A DNA stretch of 6,301 nucleotides from JBGPOS01 sp041488155 (lineage in GTDB: Bacteria > Chloroflexota > Dehalococcoidia > Tepidiformales > Tepidiformaceae), in contig JBGPOS010000119.1 of assembly GCA_041488155.1 (NCBI GenBank), positions 1 through 6,301 of the forward strand, written 5' to 3'. A program made the position numbers and the translations under genes. Each line of letters starts with the position of its first letter. Position 1 is the stretch's first letter. This document shows positions 1-3,571 of this stretch, piece by piece. The notes under the pieces are model-generated. The model made no database searches and was not told where the DNA came from. It saw only the letters and a list, made by a program, of their open reading frames with translations.

Positions 1-405
1 CTCGTAGAACCCGCCCTGCATGGTGAAGCGCGTGCCGATCAGGCCCACCCTGTTCAGCCCGAGACCTTCGGCGGCGTCGCGGGTCGCTTCCACGATGCTG
101 ATCAGCGGGATCGGCGACTGGCGCCGCAGCTCATCGAAGACGATGTGCGGCGTGTTGGCAGCCAGCAAGCCGAAGTCGGCGCCCGCCCGTGCCAGCTTCC
201 ACAACTCCGCCGCCAGGTAGGCGGTCGCACCGGCCAGGTCCTTCGCCTCGAACCGGGCCACCAGCGTCTGCAGGTCGATGCTGTTGATCAGGATCGAGGG
301 ATAGCTCCCGTCGCCCTTCCTCTCGCGGTACGAGGCGACGATCAGGCGGTAGTAGTCGATCGTCGACTCGGGACCGATGCCGCCGATGATTCCCACGCTC
401 TTCAT
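1..405 (-). CDS. Aspartate/glutamate racemase family protein, N-terminal 135 codons (cut by window edge)
   Basis: The reading frame is open from an ATG at 405 to the left edge. It begins MKSVGIIGGIGPESTIDYY, the typical N-terminus of PLP-independent Asp/Glu racemases (compare E. coli YgeA), and continues with a segment containing NSIDLQTLV, then LLAANTPH (residues 80-87) and IGTRFTMQGGFYE (123-135). Enzymes of this fold invert the alpha-carbon of amino acids with two opposed acid/base residues, acting in the cytoplasm. The residue before NT, which is Cys in classical members and Thr in YgeA, is Ala83 here, so canonical two-base racemisation is uncertain. The second catalytic Cys would lie outside the window. 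The region upstream of the ATG has no good Shine-Dalgarno sequence. About 135 of the usual 230-240 residues are present. Family assignment is firm; substrate is unknown. Confidence 0.9.
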   Translation of the reverse strand, partial: MKSVGIIGGIGPESTIDYYRLIVASYRERKGDGSYPSILINSIDLQTLVARFEAKDLAGATAYLAAELWKLARAGADFGLLAANTPHIVFDELRRQSPIPLISIVEATRDAAEGLGLNRVGLIGTRFTMQGGFYE

Positions 406-440
406 CAGTGCCGCAACAATCCGTAAAGATTACAGGATCG

Positions 441-460
441 AAGAGGGTCGAGACCCTCTT
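441..460. repeat. Perfect 20-bp palindrome between divergent genes
   Basis: AAGAGGGTCGAGACCCTCTT is a perfect inverted repeat with 9-bp arms around a central GA. It lies 35 bp upstream of the racemase start (minus) and 61 bp upstream of the micro-ORF start (plus), so it sits in the shared intergenic region. The symmetry suits a dimeric repressor operator. As an RNA hairpin it would have only a four-base loop and a short T-run on the plus side (461-462 extend the terminal TT), so terminator function is weaker as an explanation. No regulator gene is visible in the window. Confidence 0.5.
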
Positions 461-521
461 TTCAAGAACTTAGGCTGGGCATGCGATTTGCTATTTGTCT
501 GAATGGAATGGACGACGATAG

Positions 522-602
522 ATGAAATATCTGGTTGCATGGCTCGTGGGCGTTCCGCTCTCACTCTTGGTGGTGATCTACCTGGTAACCCATCTGTTCT
601 AG
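522..602 (+). CDS. Putative 26-residue single-membrane-segment protein
   Basis: This short frame starts ATG at 522 and stops TAG at 600-602. It begins MKYLVAWLVGVP and continues with a strongly hydrophobic stretch (SLLVVIYLV), ending THLF. Nearly the whole peptide forms one membrane helix with a Lys at residue 2 and an aromatic Trp at residue 7. The AW-L-GVP pattern followed by a hydrophobic run resembles short hypothetical membrane proteins I recall from other proteobacterial genomes, but I cannot confirm this. The ribosome-binding site is weak (GGA at 510-512, 9 bases upstream). It is divergent from the racemase and convergent with the EthD gene, with 70 bp between the two 3' ends. Function is unknown; chance coding cannot be excluded for such a short frame. 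Confidence 0.5.
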   Translation: MKYLVAWLVGVPLSLLVVIYLVTHLF

Positions 603-672
603 GAGATCCCCACCGGTCGGTCCTCGAGCGGCCCTGGTGGCCGTGTATCAGGTCATCAGCGGCCGCGCCCGC

Positions 673-1002
673 TCAAAAGGTCTTGGTGTCCTCTTCCGCA
701 ACCAAGATAATTGGCTTCCCCCCGGTCGAAATAGATACGGCGTGGGCGACCACCTTTTGCGCCGACGGAGAAGCCGCGGCTGCTTTCAAAGCCTCCATCG
801 ATGGAAAATGAAGCTCCGCAACCCTGTAAAAGGGCGCCGGGCTCCCGTCGGGAGTTCCTACGACTTTGGACGCGACGAATCTCGTCATGCCTCTGAAGTT
901 CTGGGGCGTGACCATGGGGCCGTGATCCTGTGTGTAGGCTCGCTCGAACGCGCTCACGTCTCGTGGTGACGGGTAGATGACAACAATCTTTACTCCGGCC
1001 AT
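673..1002 (-). CDS. EthD domain protein, likely an integron cassette gene
   Basis: The 109-residue product is one EthD domain, a small dimeric alpha/beta-barrel (ferredoxin-like) fold found in EthD and in some decarboxylases or cyclases acting on aromatic polyketides. Diagnostic parts are the N-terminal strand VKIVVIYPSPRDVSAFERAY, DHGPMV (residues 27-32, matching the family's H-x-P motif), FYRVAELHFPSMEALKAA in the middle, and a C-terminal strand PIILVAEED. Length equals the family norm. The start is set by a strong Shine-Dalgarno sequence AAGGAGG (complement of 1009-1015) with six bases of spacing. The ATG lies only 24 bp after the attC R' box, as expected of the first gene in a cassette. 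No attC is visible after its stop, so its cassette seems incomplete. The family role is often degradation of, or tolerance to, small organics; the substrate here is unknown. Confidence 0.9.
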   Translation of the reverse strand: MAGVKIVVIYPSPRDVSAFERAYTQDHGPMVTPQNFRGMTRFVASKVVGTPDGSPAPFYRVAELHFPSMEALKAAAASPSAQKVVAHAVSISTGGKPIILVAEEDTKTF

Positions 1003-1026
1003 GCTTCTCCTCCTTACTTATGGACC

Positions 1027-1134
1027 GCCTAACAGCGTTAACCTGCGAAGGGCGCCTCAAGATCCTGCGCGCGCGCAGACGAGTCAAGCGCGCGCCACCT
1101 TGCGCCCTTCGTCAGGTTCAACGCGTTGTTGGAC
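1027..1134 (-). mobile_element. Integron attC recombination site (108 bp)
   Basis: Read on the minus strand, the site has R'' GTCCAAC (1134-1128, fits RYYYAAC), a five-base spacer AACGC, then L'' arm GTT-G-AACCTG-A-CGAAGGGCGC (1122-1102). After a 46-base loop come the complementary arm GCGCCCTTCGCAGGTTAAC (1055-1037), spacer GCT, and R' GTTAGGC (1033-1027, fits GTTRRRY). The two arms pair perfectly except for an extra G and an extra A on the L'' side, six bases apart. These match the extrahelical bases of canonical attC sites such as that of aadA1 (GTT-C-AAGCCG-A-CG). This asymmetry sets the orientation: cassette genes read on the minus strand, in agreement with the genes on both sides. Integron integrases recombine the folded single strand between G and TT of R'. 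Confidence 0.88.
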
Positions 1135-1602
1135 CGCCCCTTCGGCTAGTGCGCTTGGCGACAGAGAGGCGCTTCTTGACGAGGGAACGAAGCGCTTTGT
1201 TGACGGCTACAGCGTTAGGAAAAGCCTCCGAGACATCGGGATCGAGAACGACGACGTTCGAACTGGTCCTGTAACGCTCGTAGTACTTCCCTCGTACGGC
1301 ACGGCTGAAGTCATACTCAGCGCGCATCTCGTCAGGAGCCTTAGTCTTGACCTGTTTCATACCGCTTCTTTTCACTCGGGGTTGCACGTCGGACGTTGAT
1401 GATCCGCACGTCGTCACCCCGATCCGAGTGTACGACAGCCAGGAGCTTCTGGCTTGTGGAGAGCCCGATCGTCACGAACCGCTGCTCCTCAACAGAATGG
1501 TCGGGATCCGGAACTGTGCCAGCCAGAGGATCGCCAAAGACCGTGGAGCCTTCCTCGAAGGAAACCGCGTGCTTCGTGGTTCCGCACCCAGGGTCGGTCC
1601 AA
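1033..1602 (-). mobile_element. Putative integron gene cassette carrying the brnTA-like toxin-antitoxin pair
   Basis: If recombination occurs between G and TT of each R' box (GTTGGAC at 1603-1597 and GTTAGGC at 1033-1027), the excisable unit is 570 bp. It contains most of the toxin frame, all of the antitoxin and the canonical attC. Both genes read in the cassette direction and the antitoxin ends inside the attC. Toxin-antitoxin cassettes are common in sedentary chromosomal integrons, where they are thought to stabilise arrays. The left boundary depends on the less certain attC-like repeat, so the extent is tentative. Confidence 0.5.
1118..1360 (-). CDS. BrnA/CopG-like antitoxin of a type II toxin-antitoxin pair
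   Basis: The 80-residue product starts MKQVKTKAPDEMRAEYDFSR and continues with a VRGKYYERY segment (residues 22-30), NVVVLDPDVSEAFPNAVAVN (35-54) and an Arg/Lys-rich tail. The DEMRxEYDFS-x-x-VRGKY block and the VVVLDPDV strand are the hallmark of the antitoxins encoded just downstream of BrnT-type toxins; the strand plus following helices fit a ribbon-helix-helix DNA-binding unit. I prefer the ATG at 1360 to an upstream in-frame start at 1417 because family members begin just before the DEMR block and a purine-rich stretch (GAAAAGAAG) precedes it. The start lies inside the toxin gene (20-bp overlap), implying translational coupling. The last codons (PTTR and TGA) are encoded by the R''/spacer/L'' part of the attC. 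It likely binds the toxin and represses the shared promoter. Confidence 0.85.
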   Translation of the reverse strand: MKQVKTKAPDEMRAEYDFSRAVRGKYYERYRTSSNVVVLDPDVSEAFPNAVAVNKALRSLVKKRLSVAKRTSRRGGPTTR

Positions 1603-1631
1603 CAAATAGGGTTGTTTCCGTAGGCGCACAC
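1341..1631 (-). CDS. BrnT-like toxin with altered N-terminus
   Basis: From residue 20 the protein follows the BrnT family (RelE-like ribonuclease toxins) closely: KHAVSFEEGSTVFGDPLA, then DPDHSVEEQRF, TIGLS, LLAVVHSDRGDDVRIINVRR and ATPSEKKRYE. The C-terminus is complete, with TAA at 1343-1341, and overlaps the antitoxin start. Upstream of KH the usual W-D-P-x-K-...-N-x-x-KH pattern is replaced by WTDPGCGTTKH: two residues too short, with the expected Lys and Asn missing. This region abuts or overlaps an attC-like repeat. The start is therefore uncertain. I list an in-frame GTG at 1631-1629 giving 96 residues, near family length, but it has no clear Shine-Dalgarno sequence. The frame is also open upstream into the lipoprotein-like ORF. 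Either the toxin lost its first ~10 codons by recombination and is inactive, or it starts from a non-standard codon. Confidence 0.7.
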   Translation of the reverse strand: MCAYGNNPICWTDPGCGTTKHAVSFEEGSTVFGDPLAGTVPDPDHSVEEQRFVTIGLSTSQKLLAVVHSDRGDDVRIINVRRATPSEKKRYETGQD

Positions 1632-1688
1632 CGTTGAGTCTGGGCATTCCGGTGAGGCTGGCGCGACTGCGGAAACAACGTGTTGGAC
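1597..1688 (-). mobile_element. Degenerate attC-like inverted repeat
   Basis: On the minus strand, GTCCAAC (1688-1682) and GTTGGAC (1603-1597) fit the R'' and R' consensus boxes. Inside them, GTTGTTTCCG (1679-1670) pairs perfectly with CGGAAACAAC (1620-1611), flanking a 49-base loop. The spacers are unequal (AC against CCTATTT) and no extrahelical bases are evident, unlike the canonical site at 1027-1134. The R'' flank GGTCCAACA is identical in both sites. Size (92 bp), orientation and position, one cassette length upstream of the good attC, support it as a diverged or rearranged attC. It might instead be an unrelated inverted repeat. The lipoprotein-like and toxin reading frames run through it. 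Confidence 0.55.
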
Positions 1689-2066
1689 CAAACCGCGGGT
1701 TTCGCCGCGTATGGGGATCCTACGCCGGGGAGCGGTCGTTGGCGATCGCGACTGAGGGTCTGGCCATCGAGCGAGACGTGCGGGGTCAAGGCGCGCTTCC
1801 GACATGCGGAGCTGCGTCACCTTGTCCTGGTTCCAAGCTTCGGCCACCACCTGCTCCGCCAGGGCCTGCGCGTCAGGCAGCTCGGGATCCGTCCACGCCT
1901 CCGGCGCGCCCCGCCGCCCGGGGCCGCTCGCCACGCGTGCGGAGCTTCCGGTTCGGCGACCGGCGCCGGCATCTCCTCCTACGGAGCCGTGGACGCCCTC
2001 CTGCTTCTTGTCCCACCAGCCGCAGCCAACGAGCAACGCGAGCGCGAGTGGCGCGATACGGCGCAC
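1689..2066 (-). pseudogene. Lipoprotein-like reading frame, probably frame-disrupted
   Basis: A GTG at 2066, one base after the TAG of the upstream gene, starts MRRIAPLALALLVGCGWWDKKQ, a lipoprotein signal with lipobox LVGC (Cys15). The frame has no stop until 1341, so formally it gives a 241-residue chimera ending in the toxin. Codon pattern argues against this being intact. In residues about 29-50 third-position GC drops, while another minus-strand frame there reads MPAPVAEPEAPHAW, a typical Pro/Ala lipoprotein linker. Residues 54-85 (APEAWTDPELPDAQALAEQV...) again look genuine. After about 1790 a different frame (LTPHVSLDGQTLSRDRQ...) has higher GC3 than this one. I infer several indels, with the original 3' end lost at the cassette junction near 1688. 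No domain is recognised. Sequencing error is an alternative. Confidence 0.5.
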
Positions 2067-2067
2067 G

Positions 2068-2565
2068 CTACTTGTCCGTGATGGGCACCGCTTCGAGGGG
2101 CTCGGCGTTCGTGAAGAAGATGCTGATGGCCTTGACCTGCGGCGGTGGCGCGGGGAGCTTCATCCACAGTCGGCTGGTGCCGCCCGGAGGGACGGCTTCG
2201 TCGATGCCGTAGGTGTCCGAGTTCAGGTAGACGTGCTCGGACGCGAGCGAGTGCTTTTCCTTGTCCGTGAGGACGTAGTACTTCGTGCCGCTGTCCTCGT
2301 CGACCACGTAGGTGCCCTGGTTCTTGCCGGTGAGGCCGAAGCGAACAACCGCCGGCTTGGCCCCCGCGTTGCGGACGGCCCACTTCACGGTGAGGATGCT
2401 GCCCTTCCGCTCGACCGACATCAGGTCGATGCTGACGCCCGCCCAGTTGGTGGTGGTCGTGCCCAACGGCTTCGCGGCCGCCGGCGCCTGGGCCCAGGCC
2501 GCGTGAGCGAGCAGCGCCGCCAGGGTGGCCGCGGCGGCACCGGATCGGATCGCCTTCGCCCTCAC
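2068..2565 (-). CDS. Secreted protein of unknown function, beta-rich
   Basis: The 165-residue product begins with a Sec signal peptide (MRAKAIRSGAAAATLAALLA, cleavage probably after AWA at 25). The mature part opens with an Ala/Pro/Thr linker and an NWAGVSIDLMSVERK strand. Next comes ILTVKWAVRNAGAKPAVVRF, then GTKYYVLTDKEKH, VPPGGTSRLWMKLPAPPP, and a final ISIFFTNAEPLEAVPITDK. Alternating hydrophobic strands and the 'VERKGSILTVKWAVRN' pattern resemble small immunoglobulin-like DUF4352-type domains, but I do not recognise a named family with certainty. The start is GTG (2565), the only start before the next in-frame upstream stop; no good Shine-Dalgarno sequence precedes it. It lies 70 bp after the deacetylase and one base before the lipoprotein-like frame, so the three probably form an operon. 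Confidence 0.8.
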   Translation of the reverse strand: MRAKAIRSGAAAATLAALLAHAAWAQAPAAAKPLGTTTTNWAGVSIDLMSVERKGSILTVKWAVRNAGAKPAVVRFGLTGKNQGTYVVDEDSGTKYYVLTDKEKHSLASEHVYLNSDTYGIDEAVPPGGTSRLWMKLPAPPPQVKAISIFFTNAEPLEAVPITDK

Positions 2566-2635
2566 TGGAGGGCAGCGAGGGTCCCTTCATGAGCAACCCC
2601 CTGCTCGGCGACGCGCAGGCTGCGAAGGGATTGGC

Positions 2636-3394
2636 TCAGGGAGCTGCGTCGCGCTTCCCCAGCCGAGCCAGCTTGCCCTCGAGCCTGTGGGAATCCGTGT
2701 CGTGCCAGACGGGGACAGTCTCCAGCTCGAAGGCCGCCAGCGATACCGCGGCGATGCCAGGGGCGGTCGTTCGCGCGAACACGTATCCGGCCGCCGCCAG
2801 GATCGGGAGGCACTCCAGGTCGTAGGACCCGCCGGGATAGGCGAAGGCCAGCACCGGGCGGCCCAGCAGGGCCTCCAGCTCGTGCTTGCTCCCCGCGATC
2901 TCACGCTCCCGCTCCGCTGGACCCAGGGCTCGCAGGTCCGCGTGGGTCGCCGAATGGCTGCCGATGTCCATCCCGCCGTTCGCCATGGCGCGGACCTGCT
3001 CGCGACGCAACCGCCCCGGCTCGTCGAGCTTCCCCGACACCACGAAGAACACACCCTTCATTCCCGCTTCCTCGAGGTCCCGAAAGGCGAACCAATGGCT
3101 CTCCAGCCCGTCGTCGAAGGTCAGGACAATGGGCTTCCTCGGGAGCTTCGCGGTCCCCTGGAGAGCCGCTTGCAGCTCCCGGAACGTCACGCTGGTGTAG
3201 CCGCTCTCGCGGAGGAATCGCAGGTGTGCCTGGAAGATCGAGCGGGGACACACGAGGTCCAGGCGCAGGCCCGCCGCGCCGGGCTCGGGGTCTCCGATCC
3301 GGTGGTACATCAGGATCGGCACCCGAAGCAGCGCGGGGAGTTGCGGCGGCGAGGCGAGAGGCGAGAGAGCCGAAAGGACGAGTCCCATCCACAT
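2636..3394 (-). CDS. Polysaccharide deacetylase family protein (NodB homology domain)
   Basis: The 252-residue product has a short hydrophobic N-terminus (MWMGLVLSALSPLASPP), likely a signal peptide or anchor, then a carbohydrate esterase family 4 fold. ILMYHRIG (27-34) is the usual opening; TFDDG (92-96) carries the catalytic base Asp94 and metal ligand Asp95. HSATH (147-151) provides the two metal-binding His. FAYPGGSYD (184-192) is the third motif. The enzymes remove N-acetyl groups from peptidoglycan or exopolysaccharide at the cell surface. I chose the ATG at 3394 over an upstream in-frame start at 3457 because AAGGGG (complement of 3401-3406) lies six bases upstream and the hydrophobic segment then starts at residue 1. 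It is the first gene of the leftward operon and divergent from the hydrolase gene. Confidence 0.9.
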   Translation of the reverse strand: MWMGLVLSALSPLASPPQLPALLRVPILMYHRIGDPEPGAAGLRLDLVCPRSIFQAHLRFLRESGYTSVTFRELQAALQGTAKLPRKPIVLTFDDGLESHWFAFRDLEEAGMKGVFFVVSGKLDEPGRLRREQVRAMANGGMDIGSHSATHADLRALGPAEREREIAGSKHELEALLGRPVLAFAYPGGSYDLECLPILAAAGYVFARTTAPGIAAVSLAAFELETVPVWHDTDSHRLEGKLARLGKRDAAP

Positions 3395-3434
3395 GCGGCA
3401 CCCCTTGTGGGAGGAACGAGAGGCGTTGACGGAG

Positions 3435-3464
3435 ACAGTAAGCTGCCCGCGGGGCAAGCGTCAA
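3435..3464 (-). promoter_or_regulatory. Candidate sigma-70-type promoter for the deacetylase operon
   Basis: On the minus strand TTGACG (complement of 3459-3464) and TACTGT (complement of 3435-3440) are separated by 18 bp. The -35 matches five of six consensus bases and the -10 only three of six. Transcription would start near 3428, giving a leader of about 34 bases before the deacetylase ATG. The position in the divergent intergenic region fits, but the weak -10 keeps this tentative. Confidence 0.35.
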
Positions 3465-3559
3465 GGTTATCTGATCCCCGAACCGCGCTGGTACCATGCC
3501 CACCGCGGTGCCGAGCGCGAGGCCCTGGCTGCGCTGAGGTCGCGCTCGGCGGGCGCGTC

Positions 3560-3566
3560 AAGGAGG
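3560..3566 (+). promoter_or_regulatory. Shine-Dalgarno sequence of the hydrolase gene
   Basis: AAGGAGG, fully complementary to the 16S rRNA 3' end, lies five bases before the ATG at 3572 and fixes the start of the long hydrolase frame. The rest of the 3407-3559 divergent spacer shows no clear plus-strand promoter. Confidence 0.8.
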
Positions 3567-3571
3567 ACTCG

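Noticed and set aside
603..672. Possible attC or terminator downstream of the EthD gene
   Set aside because: I looked for RYYYAAC/GTTRRRY boxes and a long stem and found none. The CGGCC-CTGGT-GGCCG stem has only five pairs and no T-run.
1056..1101. GC-alternating stretch (GCGCGCGC copies) as a possible Z-DNA tract or simple repeat
   Set aside because: It is the variable loop of the attC, where such sequence is common; nothing points to an independent function.
1360..1417. Longer antitoxin start at 1417
   Set aside because: It would add 19 residues encoded inside the toxin that do not resemble the family, whereas the ATG at 1360 places the DEMR block at the usual distance from the N-terminus.
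1804..2592. Plus-strand open frame (262 codons) opposite the secreted protein and lipoprotein-like frame
   Set aside because: The Arg-rich, repetitive composition, lack of a ribosome-binding site and overlap with a minus-strand gene bearing a clear signal peptide mark it as a shadow frame.
2901..3503. Other minus-strand frames overlapping the deacetylase, including an upstream start region
   Set aside because: The deacetylase frame carries all NodB motifs. The competing frames are Arg/Pro/Gly-rich with no motif.
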